Positions 25,585 through 34,240 of a stretch of DNA of 46,754 nucleotides are shown here, piece after piece; the first letter of the stretch is position 1, and every line of letters starts with the position of its first letter. Position numbers and translations under genes: made by a program. The notes beneath the pieces are model-generated. The model was given only the letters and a program-made list of their open reading frames with translations, was not told the DNA's origin and did no database searches. The stretch lies in NCBI GenBank assembly GCA_030066015.1, contig JASJCL010000060.1:1-46754 (forward strand), given 5' to 3'. The DNA comes from Desulfosarcinaceae bacterium (GTDB lineage: Bacteria > Desulfobacterota > Desulfobacteria > Desulfobacterales > Desulfosarcinaceae).

Positions 25585-27228
25585 TCATGCGCTTTCAAGC
25601 GCCGCTTTCTCCTTCCAGTAAGGATTGATGAGGTCCTCAAAGATCGTCATCGCAGCTGATGAGCCCTGACCGGTGGCGGTAACGATCTGCTTATAGCCGC
25701 CCTCCACATCCCCGGCGGAGTATATCCCCGGGATGTTGGTGCGGTGCTTGTCATCGTGCTGGATATATCCCTCTTCGGTTAATTCGACACCGGCCTTTCG
25801 GGCCAGTTCCACCGTCGGCGTGTAACCAATGGCGATGAAGACCCCGTCGGCATCAAGGGTGGCTGTCTCGCCGCTCTGATTGTTGAACACCTCGACCTTG
25901 TTGACTTTCTCCTCGCCCAGGATCGCCTTGATCTCGGTGTTCCAGAGAATGGGCACGCCGGCTTCTTTCAGTTGATGGACCAAAACTTCCTGCGCCCGCA
26001 GGGTGTCGCGGCGATGGACGAGGGTTACGTCGACGCCTTGGTGCTTGAGATGCATCGCCTCGGTAACGGCGCTATTGCCGCCTCCCACCATAAACACCTT
26101 GCGCCCTTTGAAAAGCGGCCCGTCGCAGGTGGCGCAATAACTCACGCCGCGACCGGAAAAGCGCTCCTCACCCGGGACGCCTAGGTGGACGTGACTGGCG
26201 CCGGTGGCCAGCAGCAAGGTTTTGGTCTTGAAGCGCCGCCGGGTGGTCTTGACCTCGATGAGGTCGCCCGGTTCGATGGAGAGCACCTCCTCACCCTTGA
26301 AGATCTGGACATACTGAAGCGCATGGGTCACCATGATATCCACCAATGTCTTGCCGCCGATCTGGGGAAACCCGGGATAGTTTTCTACGATCGGCGTGGT
26401 GGCGACCTGGCCTCCCAGGGCATCACGCTCCACCACAACTGTCTTGATGCCGCTGCGCTCAGCATAAATGCCGGCTGAAAGACCGGCGGGACCGCCACCC
26501 ACCACCACCAGATCGGTCTCAACCAGTTCTGCGTCGCTGTCGGGTATAAAAATGGTCTGTGCCTCCAGTGCCAGCATCGAGGAGATGAAGACCTCCTCCT
26601 GCTGGGCACCCTTGCCGATCAGGACGTCATTGGCGTAAGCCTGCGGCACCGAATGCGCCTGGTATTGATCGGCCAGGTCGGGGCGGCACTGAATGTCGAT
26701 CAGCTCGAGGCTGACCAGATCGGGCCGTTCAATGGCGGCTTGGATCCCGTTGACCGCCTCTTGGGGACAATAAGGGCAGGTGGGGCTGACGAACACCTTG
26801 ATCTCCCGGGGTGCGTCGAGACGGGCCATCATCTTCTTGGACTGTTCGCTGAGGTTGCTCCGCCCCAGACCGGCGAATATGAGCAGCTCCAAAAAGGTGC
26901 GCCCCTCCTCTCCCATGGGGGCCCCCATCCAGCTGATGTTGTACTGCTCGGGAGATACCAGCAGCGTCGGACCCTCGGTGACGCCATAGGTATGGGCCAT
27001 ATCGTGGTCCAGACCGAATTCGCGGAAGCGAATCTTATCGGTCACTTCACGAAAGGCGCGCACGACCTGGCGTATGGATTGGGCGAAAACATCATCCATG
27101 CCGGGTGCCGTGAACAGGTATAGGTCGATATCGTTGGGCAGCTGGTCGAAGGTGCTGCGCAGTTGGTTCATGAAGGCGATCTCGTTGGCCCCTGCTGGAT
27201 TCATTCCGGGATCGTATTGCTGTTGCAT
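25585..27228 (-). CDS. Thioredoxin reductase fused to an N-terminal glutaredoxin-like (PDO/AhpF-N type) module
   Basis: 547 residues; ATG 27228 follows AAGGAGG. Residues 1-235 form two thioredoxin folds in tandem. The first has no CxxC; the second has CPYC at 151-154, as in protein disulfide oxidoreductases and the AhpF N-terminus. Residues 237-547 are an NAD(P)H:disulfide reductase: FAD motif GGGPAG (244-249), active-site CATC (Cys365, Cys368) and NAD(P)H motif GGGNSA (382-387). The fusion would pass electrons from NAD(P)H through FAD and CATC to CPYC within one chain. No ahpC gene is adjacent, so it is more likely a self-contained thioredoxin-type system than AhpF. Own promoter and terminator. 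Confidence 0.9.
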   Translation of the reverse strand: MQQQYDPGMNPAGANEIAFMNQLRSTFDQLPNDIDLYLFTAPGMDDVFAQSIRQVVRAFREVTDKIRFREFGLDHDMAHTYGVTEGPTLLVSPEQYNISWMGAPMGEEGRTFLELLIFAGLGRSNLSEQSKKMMARLDAPREIKVFVSPTCPYCPQEAVNGIQAAIERPDLVSLELIDIQCRPDLADQYQAHSVPQAYANDVLIGKGAQQEEVFISSMLALEAQTIFIPDSDAELVETDLVVVGGGPAGLSAGIYAERSGIKTVVVERDALGGQVATTPIVENYPGFPQIGGKTLVDIMVTHALQYVQIFKGEEVLSIEPGDLIEVKTTRRRFKTKTLLLATGASHVHLGVPGEERFSGRGVSYCATCDGPLFKGRKVFMVGGGNSAVTEAMHLKHQGVDVTLVHRRDTLRAQEVLVHQLKEAGVPILWNTEIKAILGEEKVNKVEVFNNQSGETATLDADGVFIAIGYTPTVELARKAGVELTEEGYIQHDDKHRTNIPGIYSAGDVEGGYKQIVTATGQGSSAAMTIFEDLINPYWKEKAALESA

Positions 27229-27250
27229 CGCCGCTCCTCCTTGATGGCTT

Positions 27251-27262
27251 AGCGTTTACGCT
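27251..27262. promoter_or_regulatory. Small palindrome upstream of the thioredoxin reductase ribosome site
   Basis: AGCGT-TT-ACGCT, a perfect 5-base inverted repeat with flanks that nearly extend it, lies just before the AAGGAGG of the reductase gene. It could be an operator or a leader hairpin; no factor can be named. Confidence 0.25.
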
Positions 27263-27323
27263 TAAATATGGTTTGACGTCGAGCCCGACATCGTTGGTAA
27301 TGGCGCATTACTGAAAGATGACA

Positions 27324-27353
27324 TCAAACTAAGGTAATATCCCCTTTTGTCAA
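27324..27353 (-). promoter_or_regulatory. Candidate promoter for the thioredoxin reductase gene
   Basis: A perfect -35 TTGACA (27348-27353, minus strand) is followed by TTTGAT (18-base spacer) or TAGTTT (16-base spacer) as -10. It lies about 95 bases before the ATG. Confidence 0.4.
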
Positions 27354-27519
27354 CAATGGATTCACAGCCCCTGCACCTCAATCTGCGCCTCGTACGAGGG
27401 GCGACCGGCATGCGGCTTGTGAGTTGCGCTTTGGTTGTGATTTGGATATGTTGTCGCTTCACAACCGGCCAATTTCATCTGCCCTAAGGAACCGATTAAA
27501 CCCCAAAGGGTTACAAAAC

Positions 27520-28518
27520 GTGAGCAGCGAATCCGCCAAACGTTTCAATATCGTCACCATAGGCGGCGGCAGTGGTCAATTCGCCCTCCTCTCGGGACTG
27601 CGTCAGGTACCGGAATTCGACCTCACCGCCGTGGTCTCCATGGTGGACAGCGGAGGCAGCACCGGTCGTCTGAGGGATGAGATGGGAATTCTGCCGCCCG
27701 GGGACATTCTCAAGTGCATTCTGGCGCTATCCCCCCACCAGGAGGTGGTCCGCCAGCTGCTGCTCAAACGGTTCAAGGTCGACCGACGCCTCAAAGGTCA
27801 CAATGCGGGCAACATGCTCCTCACGATGCTCTCGCGCTATACGGGCAGCTTCTCCAGCGGCGTCTCGGCGCTGGCGGAGATCCTCGACGTCCACGGCAAA
27901 ATCCTACCGGTTACCATGGACCGTGCGACCTTGGTGGCCGAACTCACCGACGGGACGCGGGTCTTTGGTGAAAGCGCCATCGACATGCCGCGGGGCACCC
28001 AGCGGGAAAAGATTCGAGACGTTTACCTGGTGCCCCACCACAGTGACGCCATCTCCATCTTTCCACCTGTTATGGAGGCCATCAACAAGGCTGACTTCAT
28101 CATTCTTGGACCTGGTGACCTCTTTACCTCCATCATTCCCAATCTGGTGGTTCCGAGGATGCCGGAAGCCTTGCGCAATACCAGGGCTTCCCTGCTTTAT
28201 GTTCTCAATATCATGACCAAATATGGTGAAACGCACAATTTTAAGGCCCGTGATTTCGTTGCCGCCCTGGAGGAGAACATGAAGCGCCCCATCGACGGGA
28301 TTCTTTTCAATGACCGGCCGCCCTCCCCCGAACAGATGGCCCTCTACCGAGCCCAGAAGGCGGAGTGGGTCATTATCGAGGAGAGAGATTTCTTCTGGCG
28401 CGGGCGTCGGCGCTTCGGCGCGGATCTCATCGAAACAGACGGTACGGTAGTGCGCCACGATTCGACCAAATTGGCCACCCAAGTGCGTCGCATCGTTATG
28501 GAAGGCTTACTGCAATGA
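27520..28518 (+). CDS. YvcK/CofD-like gluconeogenesis factor
   Basis: 332 residues from GTG 27520, chosen because AAAGGG precedes it and the conserved start FNIVTIGGGSGQFALLSGLR follows within ten residues; an upstream ATG at 27448 is possible. Family features: GGGSG nucleotide loop, VDSGGSTGRLRDEMGILPPG, KGHNAGNMLLT and ILGPGDLFTSIIPNL. YvcK proteins bind UDP-sugars and affect carbon flux and cell-wall synthesis. The stop overlaps the next gene's ATG (ATGA). Confidence 0.88.
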   Translation: MSSESAKRFNIVTIGGGSGQFALLSGLRQVPEFDLTAVVSMVDSGGSTGRLRDEMGILPPGDILKCILALSPHQEVVRQLLLKRFKVDRRLKGHNAGNMLLTMLSRYTGSFSSGVSALAEILDVHGKILPVTMDRATLVAELTDGTRVFGESAIDMPRGTQREKIRDVYLVPHHSDAISIFPPVMEAINKADFIILGPGDLFTSIIPNLVVPRMPEALRNTRASLLYVLNIMTKYGETHNFKARDFVAALEENMKRPIDGILFNDRPPSPEQMALYRAQKAEWVIIEERDFFWRGRRRFGADLIETDGTVVRHDSTKLATQVRRIVMEGLLQ

Positions 28519-29036
28519 CGGGGAAGGCAACACGCAGGATCATTATCGGTGTCATGGGCGGTGGCAGTGGATCCGACGAGAGCCTGGCAATGGCCAGGAC
28601 GCTGGGACGGCAGATCGCCACCCGGGGATGGGTCCTGCTCAACGGCGGGCGCAACGCCGGTGTGATGGCCGCCTCGGCCCAAGGAGCAGCCGAGGCGGAC
28701 GGGCTCACCATTGGTATTTTACCGGATAGCGATGCCGCCGATGCAGCCCCCTGCATTCAGATTCCCATCGTCACTGGCATGGGCAGCGCCCGCAATCTCA
28801 TCAATGTCCTCTCCGCTGACGTGGTTATCGCCTGCCCTGGCGGTCCCGGTACCATTTCGGAAGTCGCCCTGGCCCTCAAGTATGGCAAACCCGTCGTCTG
28901 CATGGGGTGGACGCCCGGTCGCCTGTTTCAGACCTTTGAGGAGAGCGGCCAGTTGAGGACGACTCAGACACCCGACGAGACAGTGGCATTAACCGCCCGC
29001 CTCCTGTCCACCATCCGATTGCCCTCCCAGCGGTGA
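28515..29036 (+). CDS. LOG-like (TIGR00725-type) nucleotide-binding protein
   Basis: 173 residues from ATG 28515, overlapping the YvcK-like gene by four bases. A Rossmann-like fold opens IIIGVMGGGSGSDE. The signature CPGGPGTISEVALALKYGKP corresponds to the PGGxGTxxE motif of the LOG/lysine-decarboxylase-like superfamily. LOG enzymes release nucleobases from cytokinin nucleotides; this branch has no assigned substrate. Coupled translation with the YvcK-like gene suggests a shared link to nucleotide-sugar metabolism. Confidence 0.82.
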   Translation: MTGKATRRIIIGVMGGGSGSDESLAMARTLGRQIATRGWVLLNGGRNAGVMAASAQGAAEADGLTIGILPDSDAADAAPCIQIPIVTGMGSARNLINVLSADVVIACPGGPGTISEVALALKYGKPVVCMGWTPGRLFQTFEESGQLRTTQTPDETVALTARLLSTIRLPSQR

Positions 29037-29064
29037 GGCCGCCCGCCCACTGCCAAGCACCACT

Positions 29065-29775
29065 TCACGGTGCCGCGGCGAGAAATGCTTCCGCCAGAAG
29101 GAGGTCCTCCGGCGTGGTCACCTTTATGTTCCGACGACTGCCGAGCACCAGGCGCACGGGCCTTCCCATGCGCTCCACCAGCGCAGCATCGTCGGTATCC
29201 TGAACTGCGGCGTCAGCGGCTCTGCGATGGGCCTCACGAATCAACGCCTGATCGAAGGCCTGGGGGGTTTGCGCCAGCCAGATGTTGTCACGGGGCTGGG
29301 TCTTTCGAACGGTCTGATCCCGGCGGGATTGTTTCAGGGTATCGGCCACGGGGACGGCCAGCAGCGCGGCACCGTGACCGGCTGCGGCGGATAGGCAGGC
29401 CTCGATCAGGTCGGGTCGGATAAGGGGACGCACCCCATCATGGATGGCCACCAAAGGGTGGCGGCAGTCCGTTGCGGACAATCCCCGTCGAACCGAATCC
29501 TGTCGTTCACGCCCGCCCGCGCATAGCGTGACGGGCGAAGAAATTTGGAGGGGACGCAAGATGTGGTCCGTCACCCACTCCAATTCTTGCGGCGGTGCCA
29601 CCAGCGTGATGGCGGAGATAGCGCTGCAGGCGTCGAAGGCGCGCAAGGTGTGCGCCAATACAGGTTCTCCGGCCAGAGAGAGGTATTGCTTGCGGGTGGC
29701 CGACCCCATGCGCTTACCGGCGCCGGCGGCGACGATGAGGGCGGCACTATTCTCGATGGCGCTGGATGCGGTCAT
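29065..29775 (-). CDS. ispD: 2-C-methyl-D-erythritol 4-phosphate cytidylyltransferase
   Basis: Third step of the MEP isoprenoid pathway: joins MEP and CTP. 236 residues from ATG 29775 (a GTG at 29805 would add ten). Motifs: the CTP-binding loop ALIVAAGAGKRMGSATRKQY, VAIHDGVRPLIRPDLI, WLAQTPQAF and the C-terminal GSRRNIKVTTPEDLLLAE. It lies 49 bases after the HPr-domain gene in the same direction. No ispF is seen next to it. Confidence 0.94.
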   Translation of the reverse strand: MTASSAIENSAALIVAAGAGKRMGSATRKQYLSLAGEPVLAHTLRAFDACSAISAITLVAPPQELEWVTDHILRPLQISSPVTLCAGGRERQDSVRRGLSATDCRHPLVAIHDGVRPLIRPDLIEACLSAAAGHGAALLAVPVADTLKQSRRDQTVRKTQPRDNIWLAQTPQAFDQALIREAHRRAADAAVQDTDDAALVERMGRPVRLVLGSRRNIKVTTPEDLLLAEAFLAAAP

Positions 29776-29824
29776 AGGGTCGTTTTCTACTCCACATGCG
29801 CCCACCGGCCAACTTCGGTGACCG

Positions 29825-31129
29825 TCAACGCAAATACTTCAACGCCTGGGGCAAGGGTACACCTTTGCCCATGGTATCCTCCCCGTAATTGACGCTGGCC
29901 AGGATCTCGATATCCTTGAGTGCCCGCAGGTCGCCTTCAAAGACCACTTCCGAGACCTCCTCTTTCTGGATCTTGCCGCCAGCCCACTGAATGTCGAGTA
30001 CGCTGCTGGCGTCGAACTTGTCTTCGCCCACCCGAAGAATCACTTCACCTCCGTAGTGCTGGACGATTTTGGCCACGAGTAGGCTGGGGCGGCTGTGAAA
30101 GCCCAATTTCATTGGAATCCCGACCTGGATCTGTCCGCGCTCAATATTTTCATTGAGGATCTCACGAGCGGTCTCGCGCCCCGAGTTTAGAAAATGGCAG
30201 GCATAGTAGAGGCCGTAGTTGACGGTGCGGTCCAGGAGGCCCGCTGGGTCGATGAGGCCGGCCAGGCGATCGCGGACCCGACGGTAGGTGTCTTTGTAGC
30301 CCACCTCGAGCAGATGGCGCTCATAGAAGTGCAGCAGGCGCCCCATGAGCTGAAACAGGTGGAAGACCACGCTGAAATGACTGCGCAGCGCGCGCAGCTT
30401 GACATCACTCACCCGACGTCCGCCGTGCATGACATAGGTGTCGAAGGAGGACTGCAGGTTGTGCACCAGCATCTCAAATTGACGCACCTCGACCTCGTTG
30501 ACCTTGCTGGGCACGATGGCCATCATCCCTTCGTAATCATACGGCTCATAGAAGCACATATGTTCCAGGTGGGCGGCGATGTCGAGAAACTCGCTGGCGA
30601 TCTTGACCGTCTGCTTTTTCTGAATATCGGCCAATTGATCGTCGATGTCATAGGCCAGCATCTCGTTGGTCGTGATGCCCGGAAAATCTTCGGGCTGATA
30701 CACTTCCTGTGGACAGGGGATCTCCAGTCGCTTGGCCTCTGCGAGGATATCGGGTGTCAGCTTGATAAGGGCTTGATTGAGAAACTCCTGGGTCTTTTCT
30801 CCTGCGCGGCGGAAGTGCTTGGTGTCGCCCACATCGTAGAAGATCAGACGATTCAATATATGCTTCTGAGAATAGGCTCCCAGGCTGATATGTCGGATGG
30901 CGGCGGTCAATTCACGGTAGAGAAACCACTCCTCGCTGTGTTTGGCGCCGTGGAAGTCCAGAAAATCTTCCAGCACCTGGGATGTGGCGATCAATTGACT
31001 GTAGAGACGCTTGGTGAACATCCCGCCGGCCGTGCCTTGTACTGCGATATAACGGCAGCTCTTCAGATAATCGTGGGAGAATATGCGCACTTTTTCCCGA
31101 AAGGAGATGTCGCAGGCGTTGGCGTTCAA
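29825..31129 (-). CDS. Large protein with C-terminal HPr-like domain
   Basis: 434 residues from TTG 31129, preceded by AAAGGG, 14 bases after the SufB/D stop. The first ~335 residues are helical, with few recognisable motifs; they contain LRSHFSVVFHLFQLMGRLLH and a repeated Phe/Tyr/His-rich pattern. Residues 338-434 look like HPr of the phosphotransferase system: GFHSRPSLLVAKIVQHYGGE with His345 where HPr has its phospho-accepting His, then FDASSVLDIQWAGG, the counterpart of the AKS(L/I)L-region. No EI or EIIA gene is nearby, so it may be regulatory. The N-terminal domain is unassigned. Confidence 0.68.
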   Translation of the reverse strand: MNANACDISFREKVRIFSHDYLKSCRYIAVQGTAGGMFTKRLYSQLIATSQVLEDFLDFHGAKHSEEWFLYRELTAAIRHISLGAYSQKHILNRLIFYDVGDTKHFRRAGEKTQEFLNQALIKLTPDILAEAKRLEIPCPQEVYQPEDFPGITTNEMLAYDIDDQLADIQKKQTVKIASEFLDIAAHLEHMCFYEPYDYEGMMAIVPSKVNEVEVRQFEMLVHNLQSSFDTYVMHGGRRVSDVKLRALRSHFSVVFHLFQLMGRLLHFYERHLLEVGYKDTYRRVRDRLAGLIDPAGLLDRTVNYGLYYACHFLNSGRETAREILNENIERGQIQVGIPMKLGFHSRPSLLVAKIVQHYGGEVILRVGEDKFDASSVLDIQWAGGKIQKEEVSEVVFEGDLRALKDIEILASVNYGEDTMGKGVPLPQALKYLR

Positions 31130-31143
31130 GTTGTCGGCCCTTT

Positions 31144-32328
31144 CTACATCATATCTTCCTGGGTCTCGGCGATCGCCTGGTCGAGCTTCTCGCGCAAGGC
31201 TGGCGGCAACCCTTCGATATCCACGTTCAAAAAGCCGCGGACAATGGTGGAGACGGCTTCATCTTCGTCCAGCCCGCGAGCCATTAAGTATTCGATCTCG
31301 CGCCGGTCGATCTTGCCCACCGCCGCTTCATGGGACATCTCCACCCCAGGCACACTGCCGCTCAGTTCGGGGACGGCGTGCATCAGCCCGTTTTTGAGGA
31401 TCAGCCCCTTGCACTCCAAATGCGCCTTGATCTCCGGGTGGTTGCCCACCAGATCGCCCCGTGCAATGATCTGGCCACCGGCGGCGATGGCGCGCGAGAT
31501 GATCTCGGCCCGGGTCCGCGGAGCATCCAAGACCACCCGCGACCCCACATCCAAGTGGCAGCCTTCAGCGGCCACCAAAACGCTGTTGAAACGCGCCACG
31601 GCGCCGGGTCCATCCAGGTAGGTGGTGGGAAACATCTGCAAGGAGCCCACTGGCTTGAGCGAGATGTAGTTGGAGATATAGGTTGCATCTTGGCCAACAT
31701 GGGTGACGGTGCGGGGCCGAACATTGACCGTTTCCCCCCAGTCATGCACCATGGTGAAGTTCAGCGTGGCGCCCTTCTCGATGTAGAACTCGGAAACACC
31801 CACATGCAAACCGGAAGTCAGGTGGGGCGCGGTGGCGCAACCCGTGATGATATGGGCGTCGGCACCGGCCTCGACGATGACGATGTTGTGGACGTTTTGG
31901 GAGAAATTGTTTTTGGCAATGTAGAGGCAACTCTGAATCGGATGGGCGACCTTGGTGCCGGCGTGAATGCGCATGAAGTATCCTTCATGCGGGATCTCGC
32001 GGGCGCCGGCGGTGAACGAATCCTTGTTGGGATCGACCGATTTCCAGGCGTATTTCTCGGCAAGCCATTCGTATTTGGCCAGCGCTCCGGAGATGGGCAG
32101 GATCTCCACACCCGCATGACAGGTGCTGTTGTGGATGACGCTGCTGTCCTTCTGAATGAAGGTCCCTGATCGGCAGGCGCTGTGCGGGTCGACGCCCACA
32201 TTGAGGAAGCGGTCGGCGTCCTCGGGAGCGATGCGGTCCAGGGTTTCCAGATACGCGTGCGGTTCCGCCTCCGTTGTATATTGCTTCAAGTCGACCGTGG
32301 GTTGCTCGTTGGATTTTACATCGTGCAT
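31144..32328 (-). CDS. sufB: SufB/SufD-family Fe-S cluster scaffold protein
   Basis: 394 residues from ATG 32328 (AGGAG precedes it), overlapping the end of sufC by 13 bases. The right-handed beta-helix core is typical of SufB/SufD: NNFSQNVHNIVIVEAGADAH, EGCHLDVGSRVVLDAPRTRA, then HLECKGLILKNGLMHAVPEL and the end segment MSHEAAVGKIDRREIEYLMA. A single SufB/D gene paired with sufC, with no sufA, sufD, sufS or sufE, matches the minimal two-gene form known from archaea and anaerobic bacteria. Whether it should be called SufB or SufD cannot be settled here. Several Cys lie in the core, as expected for cluster binding. Confidence 0.9.
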   Translation of the reverse strand: MHDVKSNEQPTVDLKQYTTEAEPHAYLETLDRIAPEDADRFLNVGVDPHSACRSGTFIQKDSSVIHNSTCHAGVEILPISGALAKYEWLAEKYAWKSVDPNKDSFTAGAREIPHEGYFMRIHAGTKVAHPIQSCLYIAKNNFSQNVHNIVIVEAGADAHIITGCATAPHLTSGLHVGVSEFYIEKGATLNFTMVHDWGETVNVRPRTVTHVGQDATYISNYISLKPVGSLQMFPTTYLDGPGAVARFNSVLVAAEGCHLDVGSRVVLDAPRTRAEIISRAIAAGGQIIARGDLVGNHPEIKAHLECKGLILKNGLMHAVPELSGSVPGVEMSHEAAVGKIDRREIEYLMARGLDEDEAVSTIVRGFLNVDIEGLPPALREKLDQAIAETQEDMM

Positions 32329-33074
32329 CGCGTACACTCCTCGTAACCATATTCCCCAATCCACTTCAGAATTTCGCGCGCGTTGCGCGAGCAGCAGAGC
32401 ACGCCGTTGTATAATACCTGCCCTTTGTCGGCGGTGATATAGTCCAGAATGTGGCCTGTGTGGGTAATCACCAAGGCGGATTTGGCTGCCTGTTCACTCA
32501 GGGCTTTGTGGCTGGGCCCGTTGGCCGAATAAGTCCCGCGGCGCAGTAATTTGTTGATCAAATCCCCCAGCAGGCTGATGTTCTCCAGGTCCACGCCGGA
32601 CTCGGGCTCGTCCAGGAGGACGAGGTCCGGGTCCTGGGCGAGCAGTTGAAGCATTTCCGATCGCTTGATCTCGCCACCGGAGAAATTGTGATTGACATCT
32701 CGATTGAGAAAATGCTTCAGGTTGGTCTCCTCGGCCATGGCATCCAGGTCCAATGACCGGCCGCGACCGCATAGTTCAACCATTTGGCTGGTTTTGAGAC
32801 CGTTAATGGTCGGCGGCCGTTGAAAGGAAACCCCGATCCCCAGCTGGGCGCGTTCGTGGATGGGCAGGTGGGTGATATCCTCGCCTTTGAACGTGATCTT
32901 ACCGCGCGTGACGGTGTAGCCGGAGAATCCCATGATGGTCATCATCAGGCTGGTTTTGCCCGAGCCATTGGGCCCGAAAAGAATATGGGTCTCCCCATCG
33001 GGGATCTCCATATTGACGTTGTTAAGAATCGGTTTACCGCTGATCTCAACCTCTAATCCTTCAATCGTTAGCAT
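32316..33074 (-). CDS. sufC: Fe-S cluster assembly ATPase SufC
   Basis: 252 residues from ATG 33074; a longer reading frame would run into rnpB and is rejected. ABC-type ATPase: Walker A GPNGSGKT at 34-41, Q-loop VSFQRPPTI, signature NFSGGEIKRSEML, Walker B LVLLDEPESGVDLENI. SufC powers SufB-type scaffold proteins. The C-terminus has a Cys-Cys pair and ends YGYEECTRCTM with a CxxC, unlike E. coli SufC. It starts about 35 bases after the rnpB 3' end with no terminator between. Confidence 0.92.
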   Translation of the reverse strand: MLTIEGLEVEISGKPILNNVNMEIPDGETHILFGPNGSGKTSLMMTIMGFSGYTVTRGKITFKGEDITHLPIHERAQLGIGVSFQRPPTINGLKTSQMVELCGRGRSLDLDAMAEETNLKHFLNRDVNHNFSGGEIKRSEMLQLLAQDPDLVLLDEPESGVDLENISLLGDLINKLLRRGTYSANGPSHKALSEQAAKSALVITHTGHILDYITADKGQVLYNGVLCCSRNAREILKWIGEYGYEECTRCTM

Positions 33075-33108
33075 GTCCCTCTTTCCCCGAGTTGGTTGGA
33101 TATGCGGC

Positions 33109-33485
<377 letters not shown>

Positions 33486-33493
<8 letters not shown>

Positions 33494-34214
33494 ACCGCAA
33501 ATCGTTCCAATAGATGATGCGCTGGCACATGGGGCAGCGCTTGAGACTGTCAAACCGCTGCAGCTCGTTGTAGAGCTGAGCGGGAATGTTCATGTTGCAG
33601 CCACTGCAGATCGCCCCGGAGACCGCCGCGATGATGGGCCGCCCTCGCAGTGACTTGATATTCTCCACTTGGACCATAAGGGATTTGGGAATGGCGGTGG
33701 TGATATCGCTCCGCTCAGCTTGAAGCGCACCCAAGACGGCCTGTTTCTTGGCAGCCTCTTCTCGAATCGAATTCTGCTGGGCAACGATCTCGTTCTTTCG
33801 CTGCTCGGCGCGCTTCTCCCGTTCGGCCAGCATGGCTTCCGTGCTCTCAATTTTGTCCAGCAAGCCAAGCAATTCATCTTCCAGAGCACTGTTCTTGCGT
33901 TTGAGCTCATCGATCTCCCGCAAGGTGGCCTGATACTCCTTGTTGGTCTTAACCTGCCGGAGTTTGGCGTCGCTTTTGGCAATCGTCTCCTGGTTGACCT
34001 TGATATCTAGTTCTCCCTCGCGATACGTCTTTCGGATCGCCTCGAGCTCCCCGGACAAATTGGCCACCTCTTGCAGAGATTGCACCAGTTGGGAGTCCAA
34101 CTGGGTCAAATTTGTGTCTACCTGGTTCAACTCGATCTGCAACTGGTGCAGTTTGTCCTCCACCGTTTGCAGCTTGTTGAGGGTATGAATCTGTTCGCGT
34201 ATGTCGTCAGACAT
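33486..34214 (-). CDS. C4 zinc-ribbon, coiled-coil protein
   Basis: 242 residues. A long coiled coil (about 10-175) is followed by a zinc ribbon with CSGC and, 22 residues later, CPMC. This architecture is the CdsZ / DUF164 type found next to nif3-like genes in several phyla; function not firmly known, possibly linked to RNA or translation stress. It lies 26 bases after the nif3-like gene in the same operon. The TAG stop (33486-33488) lies within the predicted 5' end of rnpB. Confidence 0.85.
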
Positions 34215-34240
34215 TGACAGCCTGCCTCCTTGGTTAAGCC

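Noticed and set aside
30194-31621. 475-residue plus-strand open frame
   Set aside because: Antisense to the HPr-domain and sufB/D genes; no known motif.
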